Source: Lachnospiraceae bacterium (GTDB lineage: Bacteria; Bacillota; Clostridia; Lachnospirales; Lachnospiraceae). From it: 64,000 bases of DNA. Every line of letters starts with the position of its first letter. Within the stretch, counting starts at the first letter, position 1. The stretch lies in NCBI GenBank assembly GCA_024690825.1, contig JAILOK010000112.1, positions 1-64,000 on the forward strand. Reading direction: 5' to 3'. Under the pieces are notes generated by a model. It was given only the letters and a program-made list of their open reading frames with translations, made no database searches and was not told the DNA's origin. Position numbers and translations under genes: made by a program. Below are positions 7,308-14,317 of this stretch, in pieces.

Positions 7308-8042
7308 TTACACCTTTATCCTGTCGAACACTTCTCCTATCGGAGCGTTTATTACCAGATCGGCGCGCGAGTCCATACCGGTCTCTCCCTTGTTGATAAG
7401 GATGAGATTGCGCCCGCGGAAATAATTTACAAGTCCCGCTGCCGGATAAACGACAAGAGAGGTTCCGCCGATGATCAGCATATCCGCTTCTGTTATTGCT
7501 CTTACGGCATTCTGTACGGTATAGTCGTCGAGTCCCTCTTCATAAAGGACCACATCGGGCTTTATGGTCTCGCCGCACTCATCGCACTTCGGAACACCTT
7601 CGTGGGCTCTCATGTAGTCCACATCAAAGAACTTCCTGCACTTCATGCAGTGGTTGCGAAGGACCGAGCCGTGCAGCTCATAGACCGTCCTGCTTCCGGC
7701 CGCCTGATGAAGTCCGTCTATATTCTGGGTCACCACAGCCTTCAGCTTTCCCTTTTCTTCAAGCTCGGCAAGCTTTTTGTGAGCCTTGTTCGGAAGGACT
7801 CCCTCCACGAGGATCTTGTCTCTGTAGAATCTGTAGAATTCATCCGGTTTTCTCATGAAAAAGGTATGGCTCAAGATCTCCTCGGGCGGATATTTGTAAT
7901 GCTGGTTATAAAGTCCGTCCCTGCTCCTGAAATCAGGTATGCCGCTTTCGGTGGAAACTCCGGCGCCGCCGAAAAATACTATGTTGTCCGTGTCATCGAT
8001 GAGCTTCTGCAGCTGTTCGATCTTTTCATCAACAGATGTCAT
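7308..8042 (-). CDS. cobB: Sir2-family NAD-dependent protein deacylase
   Basis: 244 residues from ATG 8042, which has a strong AGGAGG 7 nt upstream (a longer frame to 8087 is disfavoured). NAD-binding motifs are GGAGVSTESGIPDFRS (about 22-37) and TQNIDGLHQ; the catalytic His is in ELHGSV. A Cys4 zinc site is formed by CMKC and CDEC. It removes acyl groups from lysines using NAD+, making O-acyl-ADP-ribose and nicotinamide. It lies downstream of, and in line with, the ACP/MaoC genes (81-bp gap). Confidence 0.93.
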   Translation of the reverse strand: MTSVDEKIEQLQKLIDDTDNIVFFGGAGVSTESGIPDFRSRDGLYNQHYKYPPEEILSHTFFMRKPDEFYRFYRDKILVEGVLPNKAHKKLAELEEKGKLKAVVTQNIDGLHQAAGSRTVYELHGSVLRNHCMKCRKFFDVDYMRAHEGVPKCDECGETIKPDVVLYEEGLDDYTVQNAVRAITEADMLIIGGTSLVVYPAAGLVNYFRGRNLILINKGETGMDSRADLVINAPIGEVFDRIKV

Positions 8043-8123
8043 ATGGATACCTCCTGAATTGTGGTTTGTATTTTTTTGTTCTTCCACATGCCTCTGATTT
8101 GCTTGTGTAAGAACCCGTAGATT

Positions 8124-8363
8124 TTACATTCTACTCAGTATGAGGTCAGCCATTTCTCCGACATTTTTGAGCTGCCCGACTTCTTTGATATTGAACTTCA
8201 TGTTAAATCTCTTCTCCATCGCCACGACGAGATTGATGTGCTCCAGGGAATCCCAGTCCTCAATGTCTTCGGAGTTGGTCCCGTCGGTTATGACGAGGGT
8301 GTCATCATCGAATACATCCCTGAATATCTCGTTTATCTGTTCAAACAGTTCTTCTCTTGTCAT
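8124..8363 (-). CDS. Acyl carrier protein (secondary, pathway-specific)
   Basis: 79 residues, acidic, four-helix ACP pattern with the phosphopantetheine Ser in DWDSLEHINLV (near residue 39). RBS AAGGAG lies 8 nt before ATG 8363. The neighbours (MaoC dehydratase, DUF4910 and AAC(3)-like genes) are not fatty-acid synthesis genes, so this is probably a dedicated carrier for a surface-glycan or specialised acyl group rather than the housekeeping AcpP. Confidence 0.92.
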   Translation of the reverse strand: MTREELFEQINEIFRDVFDDDTLVITDGTNSEDIEDWDSLEHINLVVAMEKRFNMKFNIKEVGQLKNVGEMADLILSRM

Positions 8364-8419
8364 ATGTGTTTCTCCTTTTGCATCGATACAGCCTTGTTTT
8401 TTTTGCTTTCCGGCATCCT

Positions 8420-8845
8420 TCAGGCGGTTCTCTGTTTTACTCCGATCTGCATCTTTCCCCGGCAGACTTTGTTTCCCGAGGATGATGTGATACTGACCTT
8501 TATGATGATCAGTCCGAAGGTGTCGTTTTTTTCGATCACCTCTCCCGTAACGGTCAGTTCGTCCCCGATATAGACGGGCTTTGCAAATTTGATCTCAACG
8601 CTCTGTATAAGGCTGTATTTTCCGGGCAGGTATACCCCCGCAAGCGCAGACAGGAAGGATGCCGTGAGCATCCCGTAAGCCACTCTTCCCTCATAGCCTT
8701 CTTTCTTTGCAAAATCCTCATTGCAGTGGAGAGGGTTTACATCTCCCGATATATCCTTGAAGGCATCCAGCATCGAGGCAGTGACAGTGACCGTAAAGCT
8801 TTCCTTTTTGCCGACCTCTATATCTTCATAATAATATTCATTCAT
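8420..8845 (-). CDS. MaoC-like hot-dog dehydratase/hydratase
   Basis: 141 residues, single hot-dog domain. The hydratase catalytic pair is present in ISGDVNPLH (Asp and His around 29-34), followed by GMLTASFLSAL. Enzymes of this type hydrate or dehydrate (R)-3-hydroxyacyl thioesters on CoA or ACP. ATG 8845 overlaps the preceding gene by 8 bp, and GGAAG immediately precedes the start. The adjacent ACP gene suggests an ACP-bound substrate (inference). Confidence 0.87.
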   Translation of the reverse strand: MNEYYYEDIEVGKKESFTVTVTASMLDAFKDISGDVNPLHCNEDFAKKEGYEGRVAYGMLTASFLSALAGVYLPGKYSLIQSVEIKFAKPVYIGDELTVTGEVIEKNDTFGLIIIKVSITSSSGNKVCRGKMQIGVKQRTA

Positions 8846-10139
8846 CTTCCGCCACCTCAAACAGTCCGCAGTCGAGCAGCTTCTTTGAAAGCATGGCAAG
8901 AAGGCTCACATCCTGCTCTATTATCTCACTTATCCCTATGAGATCGTTCCTTCCGTCAGCATAGGCCAGAAGATCCTTTAGGGCAAGTGTTTCCTGATAG
9001 GTTTCCTTGCTTGACATAGTGGGTACGAGTCCCCTTTTCCCAAGCTGGGGCTCTCCAAGGGTCGTCACCCTGTATCTGCGGTTTATCTCGGCAAGCTCTA
9101 TTACTTTTTTCATCACATCAAAGGCTCCCTGCAGGCCCTCAGGGCTTATGAGATCAAGATCATCCGCGCTCGTATGGTATTCAGGGTAGATATGATATTT
9201 TGAACGGCAGAAACAAACCATCGGAATGTCCACTCCCGGCGCCTGGTACTGTCTTTCATCAGATCCTCTTTTTGTGTAGGGATATTCGTCAAATTTGTGG
9301 GTGTGCGAGGAAAGCGCCGCCATAAGGAGCCTGTCTGCGTAGGTATCGGCATATCTTGAATGCACTATGGAATAAGTCCTGTCATCCCCGACACAGGTCA
9401 GATTGAAGGCGGCCTTCACATATTTTTTCAGGTAATCGAGATTTTTGCTTATATAGGCTATGGCTCCTATGGTCTCGGGCGCCAGGACCAGCCTGTAGCT
9501 GTATCTCCTGTTCTTCATGTCCTTTATAAAGCGCGCCAGAGCCGTCAAAAGGGCAGGCCCCGAGCATTCGTTATTGGCCATTGACGGATGGCAGGTATAG
9601 CTTGAAAGCATTATCTCCTCATCGGTTTCTCCCGGTATCAGGATCTCTCCGTAGGTCATGCTCCCGGGCTCAAGCGTAGATCTGATGAGGGCATGATAGG
9701 TGCCCGGCTTTAATGCCTCAAACTGTCTGTATGTAAGGGAAAAACCCCATCTTTTGCTGTAATAGCTTGTGACATAGGGAAAAAGATCCGGCTGGTCCTT
9801 AAGGTAATACAGGTGTTCCTTCAGATCCTCAAGGTCGATATCCTCATCCACGGGCACGGAATAACCGAGGACATGCAGATTTCTGTCTTTCATATCCACG
9901 ATCTTTTCTCCGTCCGGTCCCAAAAGATATCCTTCATCGCAGTTCCACTCATCGGGAACCGTCCAGTCAAGGACCTTTTCTCCCGAAGGCACCTCATGCA
10001 TTTCAAAGAGTATATCCGGTATCTCCCGCTGCAGGATCTCAAAGGTTTTTCTTACACCGTCCCCCGTGATGCTCCTGTTTAAAGGGTAGATCCTTTTGCA
10101 CAGGTCATACATCCTGCTTCCTTCCGTCATTTTTTCCAT
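8838..10139 (-). CDS. DUF4910-type M28-like aminopeptidase-fold protein
   Basis: 433 residues. It resembles the DUF4910 proteins found in surface-polysaccharide and O-antigen clusters: an N-terminal SITGDGVRKT box, then an aminopeptidase-like core. Candidate metal and active-site residues are in YTCHPSMANNECSG (about 191-204), GSDERQYQAPG and YPEYHTSADD, so a di-metal site may be complete. A winged-helix-like C-terminal segment follows (KDLLAYADG to the end). No substrate is established for the family. Start ATG 10139 has its RBS very close; ATG 10130 is an alternative. It overlaps the AAC(3)-like gene upstream by 13 bp. Confidence 0.75.
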   Translation of the reverse strand: MEKMTEGSRMYDLCKRIYPLNRSITGDGVRKTFEILQREIPDILFEMHEVPSGEKVLDWTVPDEWNCDEGYLLGPDGEKIVDMKDRNLHVLGYSVPVDEDIDLEDLKEHLYYLKDQPDLFPYVTSYYSKRWGFSLTYRQFEALKPGTYHALIRSTLEPGSMTYGEILIPGETDEEIMLSSYTCHPSMANNECSGPALLTALARFIKDMKNRRYSYRLVLAPETIGAIAYISKNLDYLKKYVKAAFNLTCVGDDRTYSIVHSRYADTYADRLLMAALSSHTHKFDEYPYTKRGSDERQYQAPGVDIPMVCFCRSKYHIYPEYHTSADDLDLISPEGLQGAFDVMKKVIELAEINRRYRVTTLGEPQLGKRGLVPTMSSKETYQETLALKDLLAYADGRNDLIGISEIIEQDVSLLAMLSKKLLDCGLFEVAEDE

Positions 10140-10921
10140 ACTTCCTTCTGTCCTTTATAGGTACATATTTTGCTGCTGTGGTGGTTGACTACATCATCGG
10201 CGATGATATCGTATACCCTTCCCATCTCTATGGTTTCCATCGGTATGCCGTTGACTTCGTAGTGCCATGCCGCGCCGATTGCCTGAAATTCTTCTTCAAA
10301 GGGATATATCGTAAGGAAGATATCTTTATCGAGACATCTTACATTCATGCTGTAGGCTCTCAAGGCAGTATTTCCGTCCTCATCGGTATAGGGCGCCGTG
10401 AAATTTTTCAGATATCTGTAGGATACGCCCTTCATCTGCTCAACATAGTGAACAAAGGTAAAGGAATGCTGAGGCTTAACATCTATAAAGACATTTTTCG
10501 CGTTCACTTCCCGGCAGTAGGAAAAGGGGCTGTTTGCGCCAAATGAGCTTTGATTATCCATATCAGCCAGCATCCGGGCATCCTTTCCCCATACCGCAAA
10601 GGAGTAGATGGGGTGCTTTGTCCTGATAAAATCATCTCTTTTTAAGGCAACCTTGCCCAAAGATCCTGTCCTTCCGGGCGATCTTTTAATATCAAAAGGG
10701 ATCCCTTTGCAAAAATCCCAGTTGAAAACCGGGATCATGAGGGTTCCCTCTTCCGTGATGATATCCTTTATGCTGTCTATGAGAATATTGAGATCCGTGT
10801 CATCCCCGTTCTCCATGCAGGTATATACGAGGGTTTTGACATCGGAAGCGACCCAGACCGAGTCGCCTTTTTTTATTCCGAAATGCTCCGGTATATTTCT
10901 GAGTTTGACGTAATCCTTCAT
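10127..10921 (-). CDS. AAC(3)-fold N-acetyltransferase (probably sugar-modifying)
   Basis: 264 residues. It matches the Antibiotic_NAT (aminoglycoside 3-N-acetyltransferase) fold: the GIKKGDSVWVASD start, TLMIPVFNWDF, and the SFTFVHYVEQ stretch where AAC(3) enzymes have their catalytic His/Glu. In clusters with DUF4910 and ACP genes such proteins acylate amino sugars of surface glycans. Nothing here argues for antibiotic resistance: it is chromosomal, co-oriented with glycan-type genes and flanked by housekeeping genes. It begins one base after mecA ends, so it is probably co-transcribed with it. Confidence 0.8.
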   Translation of the reverse strand: MKDYVKLRNIPEHFGIKKGDSVWVASDVKTLVYTCMENGDDTDLNILIDSIKDIITEEGTLMIPVFNWDFCKGIPFDIKRSPGRTGSLGKVALKRDDFIRTKHPIYSFAVWGKDARMLADMDNQSSFGANSPFSYCREVNAKNVFIDVKPQHSFTFVHYVEQMKGVSYRYLKNFTAPYTDEDGNTALRAYSMNVRCLDKDIFLTIYPFEEEFQAIGAAWHYEVNGIPMETIEMGRVYDIIADDVVNHHSSKICTYKGQKEVWKK

Positions 10922-10922
10922 T

Positions 10923-11696
10923 TTACATCAATGCAAGTTTCTCAAGCGCAAGCTCGGGAATAAGAACCTCCGAGTGCTCCCGGATGAAGCTTTCTATGGC
11001 AGGAGTATAGTTTTCCGTGTCCCCGTACTCGGAGAGCATGTTGCAGATCTTGTTGAACTGCTCCGGGGTGTGGTCCGACTTTTTCATGACAAGATAAAAC
11101 CGGCCGTCTTCCTTGTGCTTATAAAGGCAGTTCTCTCCGTGATAGACGCCCTTTAATACATGCGCCGCGCGGATTGCCTCGGAAAGATCATCAAATGAAT
11201 ACATCTTTGTAAGATCTACCTGGATGGTTATCGAAACCTCTCTCGGTGCCGCTCCGGCCTCTGCCTGAACCGCGCCGGGATTTCCGGTAGCCGCTTCCAC
11301 CGCTGCCGCTGCCTGCTGCTTGATCTTTTTGAAAAGATCTATGATATCATCCGCGCCTGCAGTTTTTTCCGGCGGATAATAAGAACCGTCCGACATCTCT
11401 TCCCTGACAGAGGGGGCAAATTTCGAAAACCTGGTATCAAGCTCCTCCGGATCCTCGACTTTTGTGATAATAAGAACTATAGCCTCTCCCGAAAGAGGGA
11501 TGGCCTCGATCATGAGCGGGATATCCTCGGCTTCAAAGCCCAGCTGATACTCAGCCTGCTGCATCATGTCCCTGAAAAGGAGTTTTGCCTTCTCGGTGCC
11601 GTAGGCCAGTTCGCTTATCTTTAATTGTCTGTCAGCCAGATCCGCCTTGGTGAGCGTGCATCTGATCTGACGGTCATTTACTTTTTCTATCCTCAT
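10923..11696 (-). CDS. mecA: Adaptor protein MecA
   Basis: 257 residues. N-terminal substrate-binding domain (MRIEKVNDRQIRCTLTKADL, the YGTEKAKLLFRDMMQQA helix, and DPEELDTRFSKFAPS) and a C-terminal ClpC-binding domain (about 150-257, beginning VQVDLTKMYSFDDLSEAIR-like). MecA delivers substrates such as ComK in Bacillus to the ClpCP protease. The central linker is Ala/Gly-rich (AAAAVEAATGNPGAVQAEAGA). Confidence 0.93.
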   Translation of the reverse strand: MRIEKVNDRQIRCTLTKADLADRQLKISELAYGTEKAKLLFRDMMQQAEYQLGFEAEDIPLMIEAIPLSGEAIVLIITKVEDPEELDTRFSKFAPSVREEMSDGSYYPPEKTAGADDIIDLFKKIKQQAAAAVEAATGNPGAVQAEAGAAPREVSITIQVDLTKMYSFDDLSEAIRAAHVLKGVYHGENCLYKHKEDGRFYLVMKKSDHTPEQFNKICNMLSEYGDTENYTPAIESFIREHSEVLIPELALEKLALM

Positions 11697-11756
11697 ATCA
11701 TCACCTTAACGCTTTTATTCCCCTTCAGTCAAGATATCGGCATAAAAAAGAGAAAA

Positions 11757-11996
11757 TTAAAGATACCTGAACAGTTCGGCCGCCTCTTCTTTTTTTACCG
11801 TTTCGGCTACCTTGAGGATCTCGGCTTTTACGGTTTTGTCCCCAAAGCTTATCTCCAGGATATCTCCGGGCTTTACTTCCGCACCGGCTTTTGCCGTTTT
11901 TCCGTTGATGCTCACGCGCCCCGCGTCACATGCCTCGTTGGCTACCGTGCGGCGCTTTATGAGCCGTGATATCTTCAGATACTTATCCAGTCTCAT
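11757..11996 (-). CDS. rqcP: S4-domain RNA-binding protein RqcP (YabO/Hsp15-like)
   Basis: 79 residues, an S4 RNA-binding fold over its whole length (MRLDKYLKISRLIKRRTVA; VSINGKTAKAGAEVKPGD). In Firmicutes RqcP binds 50S-peptidyl-tRNA complexes and keeps RqcH-driven Ala-tailing processive during ribosome rescue. Location next to hup matches Bacillus and clostridia. A REPIN-like palindrome separates it from hup. Confidence 0.9.
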   Translation of the reverse strand: MRLDKYLKISRLIKRRTVANEACDAGRVSINGKTAKAGAEVKPGDILEISFGDKTVKAEILKVAETVKKEEAAELFRYL

Positions 11997-12010
11997 CTGA
12001 TTCTCCTTTG

Positions 12011-12069
12011 TGACAGAGGGACGGTTCTCCTGTCAACTTTTGTGACAGAAGAACCGTCCCTCTGTCAAC
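12011..12069. repeat. REPIN-like double palindrome
   Basis: Two ~25-bp sequences in inverted orientation (12011-12035 and 12043-12067) with one mismatch, separated by 7-8 bp. Each is itself bounded by TGACAG and CTGTCA and carries the core GAGGGACGGTTCT. I recall this GGGACGGTTCT core from interspersed REP-type elements in clostridia, mobilised by RAYT (TnpA-REP) transposases. It lies between the hup terminator and the rqcP RBS. Confidence 0.7.
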
Positions 12070-12074
12070 TTTTT

Positions 12075-12110
12075 CGAAATAAAGAAAGCGTGCGGTACGC
12101 CGCACGCTTT
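12075..12110 (-). terminator. Terminator of hup
   Basis: An 11-bp perfect stem (12085-12095 with 12100-12110), a 4-nt loop and a T-rich tail (CTTTATTTC) on the minus strand, 18 bp past the hup stop. Confidence 0.8.
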
Positions 12111-12127
12111 CCCTTGTGATCTCTTAA

Positions 12128-12406
12128 TTATTTCTTGTTTACAAGATCCTTCAGAGCCTTTCCGGCCTTGAACTTGGGAGCCTTTGAAGCTGCGATCTTC
12201 ATAACAGCGCCTGTCTGGGGATTTCTTCCCTCGCGTGCAGCCCTCTTTGTAACTTCGAATGTACCAAAGCCAACAAGCTGAACCTTGTCGCCCTTCTTAA
12301 GCTGCTTTGTAACTGTGTCTGTGAAAGCCTTAAGAGCAGCTTCTGCGTCCTTCTTTGAAAGTCCTGCCTTGTCAGCCATAGCTGATACTAATTCTGTTTT
12401 GTTCAT
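12128..12406 (-). CDS. hup: DNA-binding protein HU
   Basis: 92 residues, the standard HU length, with MNKTELVSAMADKAGLSKKDAE, the GFGTFEV turn and the DNA-arm GRNPQTGAVMKIAASKAPKFKAGKAL. A nucleoid protein that bends and compacts DNA. AGGAGG precedes the ATG. Expression from its own strong promoter (12496-12524), a ~90-nt leader and a strong terminator fits an abundant protein. Confidence 0.97.
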   Translation of the reverse strand: MNKTELVSAMADKAGLSKKDAEAALKAFTDTVTKQLKKGDKVQLVGFGTFEVTKRAAREGRNPQTGAVMKIAASKAPKFKAGKALKDLVNKK

Positions 12407-12495
12407 GTTGTGAACTCCTCCTCTTTCTCTTTTTCTATTTGAATTTCCCTTTGACTTCGCGTAAACACACGGCTGTCAAATCATTACTAACACTA

Positions 12496-12524
12496 TTTAT
12501 ACCCATACACCCGCATTTTGTCAA
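12496..12524 (-). promoter_or_regulatory. Promoter of hup
   Basis: TTGACA (12519-12524), 17-bp spacer and TATAAA (12496-12501): close to the sigma-A consensus. It lies only ~20 bp past the stop of the membrane-protein gene, with no terminator between. Confidence 0.8.
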
Positions 12525-12544
12525 GTTTTGTTACAGTTTTTTTA

Positions 12545-14317
12545 CTATTTGAGATAAAATCCATCCGAGACATCATCACCGAACCATTCCAGCTGTTCAT
12601 AGGGCTCGGAATAGGGTGAGGATATGAACGGCTCATACCACATCTGGTCGCCCTCCACGGGCAGATATGCCTTTATCCCGTGCCACTCTATCTGTTTAGT
12701 CTCCGGGACGGGATAATCCACCTGTTTTATCAGATGCGCGCCAAAGTCATACCTGGCCATGGATTCCTCGTAATCAAACTTACAGATGGGAGATATGGAC
12801 ATTATCGTAGGCAGGAATATGACAATGCTTGCCGCCAGGCTTAAGATCGTCCAAAAAGCATGATATTTCTGCTTTTCCCTGCCGCGGTAAAGAAGTCCCA
12901 AAAGGCTTCCGCAGACCGCAGGCGGAAAGGTCAGCACGCAGTGGTATCCGTATCTTAATAAGGGCGCCTTTACAAACCAGAAAATGAGCGAACATAACAG
13001 GATGAACACAAGGATCGTCATCTTTTTTCCGCATGGCGTGATATTGAGCGTCTTTCTGAATGCCTTTATCATACCGATGATGAGGAGGATCAAAACAAAC
13101 ACAAGGCACAATAAAAGCGTAGAGTAGAACAGCCTGGGTGCAAGATGCTGGACACCCCACCAGCTGTATAACCATCCTAAAGCCTCCATAGTGATCCCCT
13201 CCGGGACTCTGCTCCCGCCCACCTGCGCAAACTGCGTGATCATACCGGCATCACCCTTAAGCGTCTCAAGCGGAACCTTCCAGGGAACATTGAATATATC
13301 TATCCCGTCAAAGGGATAAATAAGCCATCCCGAAACGAAATAATTGCGTATCAGATACGGCAGAAGGATAAGAAGGCACATCGAACCGAAAAGAAGGATC
13401 AGGCCGTACCTTTTCTCCTTAATAAGATCTATAACGGAAAAGAAGACAAAAAGCAGTGCCGGAGCAGCTGTCAGCTTGTATCCGATGAGTGCGAACGCCG
13501 TTACCGAAAGGAGTGCAAAGGATAACGGATCCGGTTGTTCTTCCTCGCAGAGCACGGCATATCTTATGCACACCCAGTAGAATACAAACGATACGACAAA
13601 ATCCGTTTCCGGACTTGTCATCTCAAGGCATATCGCCAGAAGTCCGAGGAATGGGACAAGCCGCAGGCAGTCGGAAAGGGCCGACGAGCGCATGATGGTC
13701 TTTTGCGAAAAAGATCTTATGAGACCATTTAGGGAATACATGCATACGATCATCACTATATACCCCGACATCGAGTGAAGCGACTGGCCTCCCGTTATAT
13801 CCCGGAAGCTGTACAGGGCGCAGAGCGGAAAGTATTCGCTGTTATACGCCAGCCTGAAATGAAGAAGACCCAGGCCCTTTACCATCCCGTAGTCCTCAAG
13901 CCAGTGTATCGTCTGCGCATGATAAAGACCTGTATCGTACTGGAAGGACCCTTCCGCTGTATACATCAGGGTAAAAACAAAAACGACAAGGCCTGTCAGA
14001 ATAAAGACCGGGTTATGCAGAACCTCCCCCGCTCTTTTTTTCAGATCATTTAACAAATCTTTGGCGCATGATATGAGCATCGCAGCGCAAAGCGCGGTCA
14101 GAATGATATTTGCGGCGATCCCGACCTTATGAAAAATGCTGAAAAATCCCGCATACACGGTTATCGCAAAAAGACCGCACATCAGGCGGTCCGTAATGCT
14201 GAAGCCGGCTTTTCTGTCCGGACCGAAAACCGGCCCGGAGATCCTTTCAAGGATGAAAAAGCCCGCGATATATGTTGTTATTCCTATATATGTCCAGTTT
14301 AAGAGCGTGATCAGCAT
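12545..14317 (-). CDS. Polytopic membrane protein, GT-C-like (resembles LIC_10190 family)
   Basis: 590 residues with about a dozen hydrophobic segments and a ~65-residue soluble C-terminal tail (KQIEWHGIKAYLPVEGDQMWYEP). The first large loop holds YDTGLYHAQTIHWLEDYG and LLHFRLAYNSEYFP (about 127-165), a pattern I associate with LIC_10190-type membrane proteins. The layout (acidic loop after TM helices, many TMs) is like GT-C glycosyltransferases that use polyprenyl-phosphate sugars. ATG 14317 overlaps the carB stop by 7 bp, so it is translationally coupled to pyrimidine/arginine synthesis with no obvious functional link. No substrate can be named. Confidence 0.65.
   Translation of the reverse strand: MLITLLNWTYIGITTYIAGFFILERISGPVFGPDRKAGFSITDRLMCGLFAITVYAGFFSIFHKVGIAANIILTALCAAMLISCAKDLLNDLKKRAGEVLHNPVFILTGLVVFVFTLMYTAEGSFQYDTGLYHAQTIHWLEDYGMVKGLGLLHFRLAYNSEYFPLCALYSFRDITGGQSLHSMSGYIVMIVCMYSLNGLIRSFSQKTIMRSSALSDCLRLVPFLGLLAICLEMTSPETDFVVSFVFYWVCIRYAVLCEEEQPDPLSFALLSVTAFALIGYKLTAAPALLFVFFSVIDLIKEKRYGLILLFGSMCLLILLPYLIRNYFVSGWLIYPFDGIDIFNVPWKVPLETLKGDAGMITQFAQVGGSRVPEGITMEALGWLYSWWGVQHLAPRLFYSTLLLCLVFVLILLIIGMIKAFRKTLNITPCGKKMTILVFILLCSLIFWFVKAPLLRYGYHCVLTFPPAVCGSLLGLLYRGREKQKYHAFWTILSLAASIVIFLPTIMSISPICKFDYEESMARYDFGAHLIKQVDYPVPETKQIEWHGIKAYLPVEGDQMWYEPFISSPYSEPYEQLEWFGDDVSDGFYLK

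Noticed and set aside
7269-8057. Forward ORF of 262 codons opposite the sirtuin gene
   Set aside because: No recognisable domain or RBS; the opposite strand encodes a complete Sir2 protein with AGGAGG.
10127-10921. Aminoglycoside resistance determinant
   Set aside because: Only the fold is shared; context is glycan-type metabolism without mobile elements.
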